Positions 55,701-64,000 of a stretch of DNA of 64,000 nt are shown in pieces. A program made the position numbers and the translations under genes. The DNA is taken from NCBI GenBank assembly GCA_965651905.1, contig CBFGUG010000007.1:1-64000 (forward strand), given 5' to 3'. The notes under the pieces are model-generated. The model ran no database searches. It worked only from the letters and a program-made list of their open reading frames with translations, and was not told where the DNA came from. The stretch's first letter is position 1, and the number at the start of each line of letters is the position of its first letter. The DNA comes from SZUA-265 sp965651905 (GTDB lineage Bacteria > Myxococcota_A > Polyangia > Polyangiales > Polyangiaceae).

Positions 55701-57308
55701 CTGCCGCTGAACATTCTATCGCCCCTCGTGGACAATCAGCTGACGGGGGAGGTCAGTGGTCAGCTCGAACTCGCGCAGGGCGACGAGTCATCGATGTTGG
55801 CGCACCTCAGCGTAGACCGTCTGACGTCGGGACGAGCCGTGCTGGGGAGTGGCGTCGTGACGATGAAAGGCAGTCCGGGCGAACTGCTGTCGACCGTGAC
55901 CTTGAAAGATGGCGAACGGTTGCTCACAGCACGCGCCAGCGCCAGTGCCAAGACCAAACAGGTTCCGATGCCAGCCCAGCTGGAGAACGTCGAACTCGAG
56001 CTGCAGACTCGCCGCTTGGACGCAGGTGCGTTGGGACCGCTGTTGGAGGACGTGCTCGCGCGGCTCTCGGGCGACTTGGACTCCAACCTCACGATCTCGT
56101 TAACCCACGAAACGTCTGTAACGCCCGGCACACCACACCACTGGAACAGCGCGCTCACTGGCGAAGCGTCGCTCAGCAACGCAAGCGCGTATGTCGACAG
56201 CCTGGGACTCGAGCTCAGCGACATGAGCGTGCAGCTCACCGCGCGTGCCGACCGCGACCGCACGGAGATCGAACTCTCTCAAATCCAAGCGAAAGCGCGC
56301 TCGGATGACGTCAACGTCGAAGGGCAAGGGCAGCTCAACTTCGAGAACTCGCGTCTGGTCTCTGGCACGGCAGGGTTACGCTTGCGCTCCGTTCCGATCA
56401 CGCTGCAGGGTCTCAACCTGGGCAAGGCCCGCGGACAGGCGCTAATCAAAGCGTCTCGTCAACAAGCCTGGGACGGCGATGATCGATGGATGGGACGAGA
56501 TTACCTCCAGATAAACGTAGACCTGCTGGACTGGCAAATGCGTGCCACGCCATCAGCCTCGAGGGAGCTGATCGAACTCGACCGACCGAAGGAAATAGTG
56601 GTGGTGCAGCAACAGGTCGCCGAAAAGGTCGACCCCAACCTGCTCCCGCTGCGAGTCATCGTCGACCTCGGACCACGCGCGACGTTCAACCTGGCGGATC
56701 TCGAGATCCCGCTAGGCGGGAAGCTACAGATCGATCAAACGGACAAGTCGGTGATGCGGGGTACGTTGAAGCTGCAGCGTGGTGGTCGCATCCCGATCTT
56801 CGGACACGTCTTTACCGTGGTGGACGGCAAGTTGCGCCTAGATCCCAAACAGCCTTCCAACCCAACGCTCGACATCACACTAAACGGGAGAAACACCGAG
56901 GGACAACCCGTGGATCTTCACATCGGCGGCACACTCAAAGAGCCACGCACGGATCCGGCACCTGACGAACTGCAAGCGCTGCTGGGTGGAGGAGCAGGCG
57001 CAGCCCTCAGCGGCGGTGTTCAAGCATTGGGCGTGAACCAGCTGCTGGGTGAGTCAGTGCAACTGCGGGTGGACTCCGCGACTGAGTCGGAAGAGGTCGA
57101 GTCGAGTTACACTGCGGCCGTTCAAATCGACGACGACTTGTGGTTCGAAGCCAACTATCAGCGAGGCCAAGACAACACGTTGAACCAAGACCAAAGCGAC
57201 ATTCTGTCAGGCACGGTCGACTACCGCTTCCACAGTCACTGGTCTCTGCGAACCAAGGTTGGCACGACGGGAGGTAGCGTCGATCTGCTTTGGCAGTATC
57301 GGTACTGA
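52773..57308 (+). CDS. tamB: Translocation and assembly module protein TamB
   Basis: 1511 residues. One N-terminal membrane helix (about 17-38, LSSLAVLLVFSLALCMAIVL), a very long beta-rich periplasmic body (AsmA-like/TamB groove fold), and the C-terminal TamB (DUF490) domain. The terminal domain contains FNLADLEIPLGGKLQIDQ, GTLKLQRGGRIPIFGHVFTVVDGKLRLD, PTLDITLNGRN and LWQYRY at the end. It spans the periplasm and works with TamA in outer-membrane assembly and lipid transport. The start is a TTG overlapping the tamA stop (TTGA), supporting a coupled operon. Confidence 0.9.
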   Translation: MSDQPHQPWARRIARQGLSSLAVLLVFSLALCMAIVLHANTSPVRSVVTQRANALLSTALYGRVEIERITALSMKAVELTRVELHDELGNVVVELETVRIELDSISLLTDILFDESTLNVVISHARAEHAVVRMIPAPDGELTLERAFTPRPRPKRDPSDDESSDRYVRVWLPLVELGVIDGEVGVEGWEQLGILLAGVRGKLLFSPKGIAVDVDRFGANITGLSDSTIRGTGTYMLRAPGPMQVEFTGRIDDSEVQANARLEGDVTSLEVTAPRVRPEMFRKLVPEWPLLDPLSLRLSAQGRLPQLDTRANVVVDGGGEAELSGIVNLSTPVTVQVDAEVSEFNLQTLARDAPSTSISARCNVGLELSSEATSAALVGTTDATQIGGVEVPATEFDLAVDELGVSGNVHLQEPGAPLTAEGSYRDGTLTLDAHVTNASLNTQRRVPRGISGVTALDAKLVLDDEQLELEASGSINHLAVRPLTVARVEFETQISAPLADLASLTYEVDARVTRPEISGYGFDRGQVRASGNADSVLVDLDLRADDGRQVAARGRVFIDTLAIRNATLRLSRSELELRAEVRHLDLERSVIDAPMIEVDGPQGRLRASVDFAPGRVQGQLSATNLDLGRLTSQLRLGSIPVAGSMNVEADVSIGEDVQHAKLRAGASKVSIMNWGRSDLSVTADLDGHAFAGTINGKDEMGFTVQGNWNAQLGGHPLTAEAWSAVTGTSELGVLGVDLAPLALAIPNDVLSSIDGKLGVRTLLQRTSREGFPNAFVEVGASIEHATLNIGESPTQMSDVELYMNNAFDAANERLTSVTTAGDLHGQLFSVSSSLEVQPRAWLDDAVEALRDFRKSDLSVTASVPQRWLSHFPGAQLEGTDGIVEGQVAVYGTLIDPRVSLQVSARKLRVPNVTADADLAVNLTGSYAPQAGDVDIELVGSGRGRSLVLGKAQGNVPWVNIDRGEGWNLSGRFFLDRLPLNILSPLVDNQLTGEVSGQLELAQGDESSMLAHLSVDRLTSGRAVLGSGVVTMKGSPGELLSTVTLKDGERLLTARASASAKTKQVPMPAQLENVELELQTRRLDAGALGPLLEDVLARLSGDLDSNLTISLTHETSVTPGTPHHWNSALTGEASLSNASAYVDSLGLELSDMSVQLTARADRDRTEIELSQIQAKARSDDVNVEGQGQLNFENSRLVSGTAGLRLRSVPITLQGLNLGKARGQALIKASRQQAWDGDDRWMGRDYLQINVDLLDWQMRATPSASRELIELDRPKEIVVVQQQVAEKVDPNLLPLRVIVDLGPRATFNLADLEIPLGGKLQIDQTDKSVMRGTLKLQRGGRIPIFGHVFTVVDGKLRLDPKQPSNPTLDITLNGRNTEGQPVDLHIGGTLKEPRTDPAPDELQALLGGGAGAALSGGVQALGVNQLLGESVQLRVDSATESEEVESSYTAAVQIDDDLWFEANYQRGQDNTLNQDQSDILSGTVDYRFHSHWSLRTKVGTTGGSVDLLWQYRY

Positions 57309-57400
57309 GCGTTCGCGAACGCCCAGCACCCTCTAGCCACATCGTACTGCGCGCACCATGGCGCGGCCCGACTATCTGACGACGGCGTCAGCGCGCCAAA

Positions 57401-58267
57401 CTACGGGCGGCGAGCGCTGGCGCAACCGATCTTGACGGTCAGAGAAAAGTCGCCTTCAGCGAAGTAGCTATCCACGGCGTCGCAAACGTAGCTGAGCGGT
57501 TCACTCAGCTCGAAGTCTCCGAGCGAAGTTTGCAACTCGGGGATGATCAATAGACGCGTCGTCGGATCCTCGATGAACGCGCGGCCTCCCGAGAACGTGA
57601 GCTCGGTGGACACCACCTCGACGTCGACGTCTTCGAGTCCGACACTCTCCAGCTCCTCGGACAACGTTTCGATGCTCGGACGCGAGGCCATCGCCAATTC
57701 AGCCGCCTGCCCGAACTCTCCTTGATCGTGTTTGAGGGCGAACTCCCGAAACAGATCTCCGAGCTCCTGAAACGAGCCTCGCAGCGGCATGGAGACGAGC
57801 ACCTGACCTTCACTGTAAACCAGGCGCATCATCTCGGAAAACAGCTGCGTGCGCTCGAACACCGTTCCAACGGGGTGGAGCGTGAGTGCGTGGGAAAAAC
57901 TACCAGGCGCCAGTTGCGTCGGGTAGCCATCGGCGAGCACGTACGAAAGTCCCTCTCGCCCCAAGGTTGCGGCCTTGTTGCGCGCCAACTCGATGGCTGC
58001 CGCCGAGTTGTCCACTCCAATCACATGGCAGGCAGGCACTCGTTCAATCAGCAACCGATCGGGGTACCCTGTACGGCAGCCGAGATGAACCACGTTGGCT
58101 CCCTCCCCAACCAGCATCATGTCGAGCGCCACTGCGCCAAACGCAGCGAGGTAGCGAGGCACGACGAACGTCTCCAGCACGGCCACTTCGGCGGGGGTCA
58201 GGACGTCGCTCTGCACCCGAGTAGAGCTATCAGGGGTGCCGACCCCAAGCCAAGGCTGAAGTAACAA
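57401..58267 (-). CDS. Class I SAM-dependent methyltransferase
   Basis: 288 residues. The SAM-binding segments are NVVHLGCRTGYPDRLL (motif I, with CRTGY in place of the usual GxGxG), HVIGVDNSAAAIELA (motif II acidic Asp), and LSYVLADGYPTQLAPGSFSHALTLHPVGTV. The substrate is unknown. An Asp/Glu-rich C-terminal region (VDVEVVSTEL, then YFAEGDFSLTVKI) does not match a family I know. TTG at 58267 is the first possible start after an in-frame stop; a GTG at 58216 is the alternative. It converges with tamB. Confidence 0.75.
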   Translation of the reverse strand: MLLQPWLGVGTPDSSTRVQSDVLTPAEVAVLETFVVPRYLAAFGAVALDMMLVGEGANVVHLGCRTGYPDRLLIERVPACHVIGVDNSAAAIELARNKAATLGREGLSYVLADGYPTQLAPGSFSHALTLHPVGTVFERTQLFSEMMRLVYSEGQVLVSMPLRGSFQELGDLFREFALKHDQGEFGQAAELAMASRPSIETLSEELESVGLEDVDVEVVSTELTFSGGRAFIEDPTTRLLIIPELQTSLGDFELSEPLSYVCDAVDSYFAEGDFSLTVKIGCASARRP

Positions 58268-58305
58268 TCACCGACAGCGCGCTTTGTCTGACGTATGCTA
58301 GCGGC

Positions 58306-59037
58306 GTGTCCCAAGCGCTCGCCTGGTCCAGCGCCGTGATCACGGCGGTCGCCGTCATCGTGCTGCTGATGACGCCCGCACCCGTTTCGCAGTCTGGTCG
58401 TGAGGTGAGCGTGGTCGACCAGGCGCCGCTCCCGTCGGTACGCTGCGGGCCCCGTACCCTGGAAGACCACGGTGTGTGCGTCCCGGTTCCGCAAACCCAC
58501 ACCGCGGAGTCGACGTCACACGAGGGCGCGTGGGTGCCACTGTTGCCAGGTCATCCGAACGATCTGACGCAGTACCAACTCCCGACGCCAGGAACTGCCG
58601 AAGTCTCGTCGGAACCTCGCGCGTCTTCGCCTCTGCCAGCGCTCGAACCTGGAGCGAACGACGTGGACAGCAGCGGGCCCATGCTCACTCTCAGTACGGA
58701 CGCTGGCATGGCTCTGAACGCGGCGGCGTTCGATTCAGCGGCCGCTCCCCGCGTGCTCGCGCTCGACGCAGCCAACGGGTGGCTGCTGTTGGGCTTCGCG
58801 ACGCCGGACGCAGGCAGTCAACCGGGATACCTCGTACTGCTGCACGGCGTGAGTGGACTATCTGCGCTGACAGTTGGCTCTCCGCTCCCCTCCACGACGC
58901 GGCTCGAGACCCAGGCACGCTGGAGTCTACTGGCTCGGCAACTACGACCCGGCGAAACGCTGAGCGCGGGTATCGAGAGTTGGTCGAGCGAGCGCAGCAT
59001 TCCCACCGACCCCCGGAATCTGCTGCGCCTGAAGTGA
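58306..59037 (+). CDS. Signal-anchored protein of unknown function
   Basis: 243 residues, not recognised. An N-terminal hydrophobic helix (LAWSSAVITAVAVIVLLM) is followed by a Pro/Ser-rich linker and a C-terminal beta-like domain (RVLALDAANGWLLLGFATPDAGSQPGYLVLLHGVSG). Two Cys near residues 47 and 58 (RCGPRTLEDHGVC) may form a disulfide. GTG start at 58306, divergent from the methyltransferase with 38 bases between, and converging with the response regulator. Confidence 0.6.
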   Translation: MSQALAWSSAVITAVAVIVLLMTPAPVSQSGREVSVVDQAPLPSVRCGPRTLEDHGVCVPVPQTHTAESTSHEGAWVPLLPGHPNDLTQYQLPTPGTAEVSSEPRASSPLPALEPGANDVDSSGPMLTLSTDAGMALNAAAFDSAAAPRVLALDAANGWLLLGFATPDAGSQPGYLVLLHGVSGLSALTVGSPLPSTTRLETQARWSLLARQLRPGETLSAGIESWSSERSIPTDPRNLLRLK

Positions 59038-59077
59038 AACCGAGCGCGCCCAGGCGCGTCAGCTGCGTTCCACCGAC

Positions 59078-59761
59078 TCAGAGCACCAACTTGTAGCCGT
59101 GCCCGTAAACGGTGACGATGTGTTCGGGCACCTCTGGGCGCGGTTCGATCTTCTTGCGCAACTTCAGAATGAAGTTGTCGACCGTTCGATTCGTCGGGTT
59201 CGTGCTGTCCCACACGTGCTCCAGAATCTCTTCGCGGCTCACGGCGTGCCCTGAGCGTTCATGCAAGAAGCGAAGCAGCTCCACTTCGTAGGAGGACAGC
59301 GGATGCTTGTGCCCGCCTGCCTCCACCAAGTGAGCGCTGAGGTTCACGAGCGCAGCGCCGACGTGAAACGTCTCTGCCGACGGACGTCGCTCCAAACGTC
59401 GGAACAGCGCGCGCAAGCGAGCGACGAGTTCACCCACACCGAACGGCTTGGTGACGTAGTCGTCCGCGCCAGCGTCGAACCCACGAATCTTGTCAGCTTC
59501 TTGGCTGCGTGCGGTGAGCATGATGATCGGCACCTGGCCGTTGAAGCGTCGGATCTCCTCGCAGACTTGGTAGCCATTTTTGTCGGGAAGCATCAGGTCG
59601 AGCACGATGGCATCGGGTTGGGATGTCTTCGCGAGCTCCGTACCTCGAGCGCCCGTGTCAGCGGTCACGACGCCGTACCCCTCGAACTCCAACGCGTCAG
59701 ATAAACCGAGCGCGATGTGAGGCTCGTCTTCGATCACGAGAATGGTCCTGCTCTCCCGCAT
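59078..59761 (-). CDS. OmpR/PhoB-family response regulator
   Basis: 227 residues. Receiver domain (1-120) with the acidic pocket EDE, the phosphorylated Asp55 in IVLDLMLPDKNGY, the Thr/Ser switch in MLTARS and the invariant Lys in YVTKPFG. A winged-helix DNA-binding domain (about 130-227) contains LSSYEVELLRFLHERSGHAVSREEILEHVW and TVDNFILKLRKKIEP, ending VYGHGYKLVL. No sensor kinase is adjacent. ATG at 59761. Confidence 0.95.
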   Translation of the reverse strand: MRESRTILVIEDEPHIALGLSDALEFEGYGVVTADTGARGTELAKTSQPDAIVLDLMLPDKNGYQVCEEIRRFNGQVPIIMLTARSQEADKIRGFDAGADDYVTKPFGVGELVARLRALFRRLERRPSAETFHVGAALVNLSAHLVEAGGHKHPLSSYEVELLRFLHERSGHAVSREEILEHVWDSTNPTNRTVDNFILKLRKKIEPRPEVPEHIVTVYGHGYKLVL

Positions 59762-59850
59762 TCACCCCGACGATAGCGCAGGCGTCCAGCAGAGAAAGCC
59801 GTTTTCCAAACCCAGCTTCGGGTGCGTTGCACAGCCCCACAAAATGTCGT

Positions 59851-59880
59851 CGCCGCCACCCAGTGAGCCTGGGGGCGGCG
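59851..59880 (-). terminator. Hairpin after the vWA-type lipoprotein gene
   Basis: A 12-bp GC-rich stem with one bulged A (cgccgcc-a-cccag / ctggg-ggcggcg, five-base loop). On the minus strand the sequence then reads ACGACATTTTG. A likely intrinsic terminator 53 bases past the lipoprotein stop. Confidence 0.6.
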
Positions 59881-59932
59881 AGAATCGAGGAGGGTGGGGT
59901 GCCCGAACGACACCCTACCCTTCATTCAAGAC

Positions 59933-62413
59933 TCAGAACGACGCACCAGCACAAGCGACGAACGTCACCGTTCCCGCGTCTGGCGTACCCGTGCCGATGA
60001 AACGCAACTTGCGCTGAGCCGTCACGGGGCACTTCTCGACCAGGATCTCCTCGCCCAGGTCCTTGGCGGGGTCGACGTAACACCAGCCGTTGCCCGAAGC
60101 GACTTCGCTACTCAGGCAAGACTGGTAACCCTGGGGGTCCTTGTCGGCGGTCAGCTGCGTGATCTCACACAGCTGGAAGCTCGCGCAGTCGGCAGGTCCG
60201 CTGCACTGTTCCGACTCTTCCAGCTGACTCAGCACGATGGTGCGAATCTCCTGGTCGATGGGTTCACGAGCCTGACTCATGCAGTTCGGTGCATCACCCG
60301 CTGCCAGTCGTTTGGCCTCGATGATGATGCAGGCCGCTTCTCTACCGCCTTCCGCATTGTCTCTGACCGCTAGCTCACGATTCAGGCACTTGTCAGCCAA
60401 CTGCTCCTTCAAGCGGTCGATGATGGCGCCCACAGCCGGGCGGTAACCGTAGTCTGCCGCGCCAGTATCGTCGGTCTCCTTGGGACAGATCGATGCGACG
60501 ATCGAGTTCTTGCCGTAGTCGCGCAACACCTGCAACTGCCGCAGGCTGGGGTAGGCCTTGGCGTAACGCTGCGTCTGGTCGTAGCTGCCGTTGGGTGCCT
60601 GACACAGTGGGCTCTTGTAGAGATCGCCACCGAACTCGCTACAGTCGCAGTTGGGCACTGCCTCGCCTGCATCCAGCTGCGCTTCCACGACCGCCTGGTC
60701 TTCACACTCCACCTCGTTCGGCAGTGGGAAGATGCACGCGTACTGCAGATCGTCGTGCGCCTCGATGTTCCACTCGTGACCATTGATGCTGTTCGCCATG
60801 AACCCACCTTCGATCCCCACCAGCGCTTCCCCTGTGACGGGGTTCGTTCCCGTACGCGGCTCGATCGACTCGATCATCAGCGGGTCGAGCGGGTCGGGAA
60901 TACCACCTGGTGGATCTTCCGAGCCGAGGATCAGTGACCAATCCACACGCTCTTCCTCTGGCACGTCCTGACGGTTGACGCGGTACTTGAGCGGGTCGGC
61001 GACGTTCGGCGAAATGGCGACGTCTTGCCAGGGAACGCCCACGATACCCGCCAAGAAGATCAGATCTTGCGAGCGAGGCAACGCTTGCACGGCGCCCTCC
61101 ACGTTGGGGTCGAAAGTCAGGTCGAGGTAGAGGGGGTTGTTCTGCACGCCATCGCCATCTGGGCAGCGATTGGATGCCGGGTCCAAGTCGTCCGCGAACG
61201 GGCAGATCTTGTTGGAAGTGAGCGCGCGATTGTAACGCTCAACCGGGTACAGATAGTCGACACCAAACCGACGTTGCTGCTGGAAGCAGCGCAAGTTCGG
61301 ATGGTCCTCGTAGGGAGGTCCCGCCAAGGAATACAACGGCTGCTCACAGCCAGCCCCAACGACACGAGCGTCGTCATCAGCAGTCGTGGTAGTCGGGCAA
61401 CCTTCGGGGACGTTCTGTAGACCGCAGGAATGACAGCAGGTGTCATTCGGGTTAGCGTCGCAGGCGGAAGTTGCTCTGTACGCGGTCGTTTGCTTGTCCT
61501 CGTCCTGCGTTTGCGCCAGACGCCAGGCTTGCCCGCTAGCCTTGAACGAACAATCGTTCTCGTCAGACAGCATGATGATCGCCAGCAGCGAGTCTGGCCG
61601 CAGGAACTGCGCGCGCTGATTGATGATGACGGTATCAATCTCGCGCTCGTTGGTGCCGGGCTTGAGCTGTGGTCCGGCACACAAGTTGTTGGTGTCGCTG
61701 CTGTTACACGGCTGACGCACCACCTTGGTGTACGGGTAAGGATCGACCAAGAAGCGATACCAAGCTTCCAGCGTCGCTTCCCAACCACAACCGAACTCAC
61801 CAGACTCCTGAACCAGATTGGAGAACGCCTGGACGAAGTCGTTTCGCTGGCTGCCCGGCTCCCAACTGAGAAAGCCCGTCGCGCTCGCTGCGGGTGCTGC
61901 TGCTGAGCCACGTGGCAGTGAACCCAGCAGATGCGCCATGTCCACTCGCTGTTCCGATCCACCATCGTCGTTCTGCTGGCAGTCGTAGAGCGCGCCGTAA
62001 CCGCCCAAGCTGCTGGTGATCACGCCAATGTGAATGTCGTCAATCGGGTTGAACTCACGCGCGGAGCCGTTTTGACACTCTTCGGTAGCGGAGGCTGGGT
62101 GAGAAACCTCCACGCCATCCGCGTTCACGCAAATCGGGCTGACGAGCCTGTCGACCAAGTCGGGCAGTGCCTGCGCGAGAATGGCCTGCTTGTCCGCCAT
62201 CGAGATCGAGTTGTCGACGACGAACAGCAAGTCGATCTTGTCGACCGCCGACTGCACGAGCTCATCGACGAGCACGTTGGTGGTCCGCGGCTGCTCACGA
62301 CCGATGGGACGATCCAAGCAACCTGAGGTGCTTGCCGCCGCACCGAACGCAACCAAGCCGGCCAAGACCGTCTTCAGCAGGGATGGGATTCGTATGAGGG
62401 ATGTGGGTTTCAT
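59933..62413 (-). CDS. vWA-type Cys-rich surface lipoprotein
   Basis: 826 residues from ATG 62413 (GAGAAG upstream); an in-frame TTG seven codons earlier is less likely. Signal peptide with lipobox TSGC (Cys32). Residues ~60-80 read DLLFVVDNSISM, the D-x-S-x-S metal-ion site of von Willebrand A domains, and HIGVITSSLGGYG and IIMLSDENDCS follow as later strands of the same fold. Many Cys pairs (for example CCHSCGLQ, CDCSEFGG) suggest disulfides in an exported protein. Similar large vWA lipoproteins are common in myxobacteria; the role is unknown, and adhesion or matrix binding is only a guess. Confidence 0.8.
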   Translation of the reverse strand: MKPTSLIRIPSLLKTVLAGLVAFGAAASTSGCLDRPIGREQPRTTNVLVDELVQSAVDKIDLLFVVDNSISMADKQAILAQALPDLVDRLVSPICVNADGVEVSHPASATEECQNGSAREFNPIDDIHIGVITSSLGGYGALYDCQQNDDGGSEQRVDMAHLLGSLPRGSAAAPAASATGFLSWEPGSQRNDFVQAFSNLVQESGEFGCGWEATLEAWYRFLVDPYPYTKVVRQPCNSSDTNNLCAGPQLKPGTNEREIDTVIINQRAQFLRPDSLLAIIMLSDENDCSFKASGQAWRLAQTQDEDKQTTAYRATSACDANPNDTCCHSCGLQNVPEGCPTTTTADDDARVVGAGCEQPLYSLAGPPYEDHPNLRCFQQQRRFGVDYLYPVERYNRALTSNKICPFADDLDPASNRCPDGDGVQNNPLYLDLTFDPNVEGAVQALPRSQDLIFLAGIVGVPWQDVAISPNVADPLKYRVNRQDVPEEERVDWSLILGSEDPPGGIPDPLDPLMIESIEPRTGTNPVTGEALVGIEGGFMANSINGHEWNIEAHDDLQYACIFPLPNEVECEDQAVVEAQLDAGEAVPNCDCSEFGGDLYKSPLCQAPNGSYDQTQRYAKAYPSLRQLQVLRDYGKNSIVASICPKETDDTGAADYGYRPAVGAIIDRLKEQLADKCLNRELAVRDNAEGGREAACIIIEAKRLAAGDAPNCMSQAREPIDQEIRTIVLSQLEESEQCSGPADCASFQLCEITQLTADKDPQGYQSCLSSEVASGNGWCYVDPAKDLGEEILVEKCPVTAQRKLRFIGTGTPDAGTVTFVACAGASF

Positions 62414-62880
62414 GGTCAGCTTCTCGGGTGCCAAGTTTCTTGGGAGTGTCAGCCTTGCGGGTATCTGCGCAGCTGGTGTCAGCTTCGCGGGTGAGTGGTG
62501 CTTCGCGGGTGAGTGGTGTCAGCTTCGCGGGTGAGTGGTTCTAGAAACGCCGCCGAACGTCGGGATTCCTGTCAGCTTGAACGAAAATCGGAGCAGCACG
62601 AAGGGATCGCGGAAACCGCAAATGGTCGCAGCCGGGCGGCAGACTAGGTGGCGCCGCAAACCCCGTCAACGCCTGCAGTCTGGGCGCGCCGGGAAACTGA
62701 CATTCTCGGCCTAAGGTGCGGCCATCACAGAAAATTCTGGAGGCGAGTGGGGTGATCGCAGGCATCCGTGGATCAAGGGATCTGCAAGAAGAGCGCCAGT
62801 GTCGTTACTCGATCGAAACGCCGTCCGAACAAGCGCAGACAGACAACTAAGTTGGCGCTCCGCGCGGGTGAGTAGTCAAC
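62414..62880. other. Leader and intergenic region between uvrC and the vWA lipoprotein
   Basis: 467 bp. Both flanking genes are on the minus strand, so this holds the uvrC 3' end and the lipoprotein promoter/leader. The short repeat at 62482-62539 is described separately. Beyond it no coding, RNA or terminator signal was found. Confidence 0.45.
62482..62539 (-). repeat. Three-copy 18-bp leader repeat
   Basis: gcttcgcgggtgagtggt occurs at 62482-62499, 62500-62517 and 62522-62539. On the minus strand each copy begins accactcacccgcgaagc, which resembles the ribosome-site region cccgagaagctgacc just before the lipoprotein ATG. A tandem duplication of leader sequence is likely. Confidence 0.7.
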
Positions 62881-64000
62881 CTAAGTGGCAGGCGCCGCGT
62901 CGGAGCTAGACGGCGGGCCAGGCTCGTCAGAGAGCGAGGTTTCGCCGCGCGACGACTCCTCGCTTTCCCAATACCGCTCCAACGCGCGCACATGCCCACT
63001 GTTGATGCCTTCGACAGCAAGCAATTCCTGCCGCGAGGCGGAACGTACGTTGTCCACGGTACCGAAGTGGCGCAGCAGCGCCTCTTTCGATTTGGGTCCG
63101 ATACCAGCGATCTGGTCGAGCCGTGACTGAAAGCGTCGAGCCTTGCCCAAGCGCGAGCGCCCGCGGTTGGCAAAACGATGGGCTTCGTCGCGCGCGCGAG
63201 CGAGCAAGAATAGTTCCGGGCAGTTGGGCCGCAACGCGATGGGGTTCTTCTGTCCCGGCAAGTAGACGCGGTCGACCAACTTGTCCCCTGCGACGTTCTC
63301 ACGCTCTTTCGCCAACCCGCAGATCTGTAGTTCGAACAGTCCCAAATCGTGTGCTGCGCTGACCGCGACGGCCAACTGTCCGCGTCCACCGTCCACCACG
63401 AACAAGTCTGGGAGTTCCCAGTCTGCGGATCCAGCGTCGGCGTTCGCAGCCGCGTCCACCTTCGCGGCGCGGCCACGACGAAACCGTCGCGAAAGCACTT
63501 CGTACATCGCAGCGTAGTCGTCGCCATCGGTCTTGGTCTTGACGTGGTAGGTGCGATAGCGAGACTTGTCTGGCTCACCGTCGGTCAGTGCGACGAGTGA
63601 ACCAACCGTATCCAGCCCACCCAAGTGTGAAATGTCCGTGCACTCGATGTTCCGTGGCAGCGTGGGCAAGCGCAGTCGTTGCTGCAACTTCTCGAGCCTG
63701 GCGTCGATGTCCTCTGCAGCGCGACGCTTCTCGCCGAAGGCATGGGCAGCGTTCTCTTGGGCGAGTTCGAGTAACCGCCTGCGTGCGCCACGCTGCGGAC
63801 ACTCGAGCGCGACGCGCTGAGAGTGCTTCTTGGGTGCTCGCTTTTGGGGGTCACTTTCTGCCACCGAGCCTCGCGCTCGATGCTGCTCGGCGCGTTGCTC
63901 GGCAAGCCACTCTTCGACTCCCGCTGCCCCATCGGGCAGGACTGGGAGCAAGATCCGTTCGGGGATGCGACGCTGCCCAGCAGTTCCGTAGAGCTCACGC
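62881..64000 (-). CDS. uvrC: UvrABC endonuclease subunit UvrC (5' end outside window)
   Basis: Partial: the frame is open to the right edge, and the visible ~372 residues are the C-terminal half. UvrC makes both incisions around DNA lesions in nucleotide excision repair. Visible parts: IPERILLP, the RNase H-like 5'-incision domain with CTDISHLGG, DLFVVDGGRGQLAVAV and RDEAHRFANRGR (catalytic Asp and His), and the terminal helix-hairpin-helix DQIAGIGPKSKEALLRHFGTVDNVRSAS followed by ELLAVEGI. A ~20-residue insert (VDAAANADAGSADW) lies before the catalytic strand. The GIY-YIG 3'-incision domain would be upstream of the window. Confidence 0.95.
   Translation of the reverse strand, partial: RELYGTAGQRRIPERILLPVLPDGAAGVEEWLAEQRAEQHRARGSVAESDPQKRAPKKHSQRVALECPQRGARRRLLELAQENAAHAFGEKRRAAEDIDARLEKLQQRLRLPTLPRNIECTDISHLGGLDTVGSLVALTDGEPDKSRYRTYHVKTKTDGDDYAAMYEVLSRRFRRGRAAKVDAAANADAGSADWELPDLFVVDGGRGQLAVAVSAAHDLGLFELQICGLAKERENVAGDKLVDRVYLPGQKNPIALRPNCPELFLLARARDEAHRFANRGRSRLGKARRFQSRLDQIAGIGPKSKEALLRHFGTVDNVRSASRQELLAVEGINSGHVRALERYWESEESSRGETSLSDEPGPPSSSDAAPAT

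Noticed and set aside
1..64000. CRISPR arrays, insertion sequences, prophage genes
   Set aside because: No spacer-repeat arrays, transposase or integrase motifs were seen; the repeats present are tandem and lack unique spacers.

Overview
The window is GC-rich, densely coded DNA. It most likely comes from a myxobacterium (Myxococcota, formerly Deltaproteobacteria). The evidence is the protein mix: an MJ0042-type zinc-ribbon protein fused to TPRs, very long TPR proteins, many secreted lipoproteins, a vWA-type Cys-rich lipoprotein, CBM6-bearing secreted enzymes, a meso-DAP type MurE and a TamA/TamB outer-membrane pair. The assignment is inference from gene content; no rRNA or tRNA gene is present.

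Layout. 1-15 kb: a 1.58-kaa zinc-ribbon/TPR membrane protein (minus), divergent from two overlapping paralogous giant TPR proteins (plus). 15-20.5 kb: Asp-box (BNR) membrane protein, DUF971 protein, GT4 glycosyltransferase, moaB, and a gamma-glutamyltranspeptidase. 20.6-46.6 kb (minus): the division and cell-wall (dcw) cluster, read mraZ-rsmH-ftsL-ftsI-murE-murF-mraY-murD-ftsW-murG-murC and then ftsQ-ftsA-ftsZ. Most neighbours in the mraZ-murC part overlap by a few bases. A promoter-like sequence and three 10-bp-spaced MraZ boxes precede mraZ.

The dcw cluster is split between murC and ftsQ by about 8.8 kb. That segment carries a DUF3332 protein, a small outer-membrane barrel, a GH12-type secreted lipoprotein, a gluzincin metallopeptidase lipoprotein with two almost identical CBM6 domains, a LacI-type operator palindrome between the last two, and a 43-bp tandem repeat array directly upstream of ftsQ. 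murB and ddl are not in the window. The ftsA-ftsZ gap holds what looks like a small secreted-protein gene broken by one frameshift.

47-64 kb: B12-binding mutase subunit coupled to rsmE, several secreted or anchored proteins of unknown function, a tamA-tamB operon whose TamA carries a lipobox, a SAM methyltransferase, an OmpR-type response regulator without an adjacent kinase, a vWA-type lipoprotein, and the 3' part of uvrC running off the right edge.

The most distinctive points are the island inside the dcw cluster with its 43-bp array, the broken ftsA-ftsZ gene, the GH12-like protein whose expected nucleophile position reads Phe, the LacI-type operator, and the lipobox-bearing TamA. All assignments are by reading motifs; no database search was possible.
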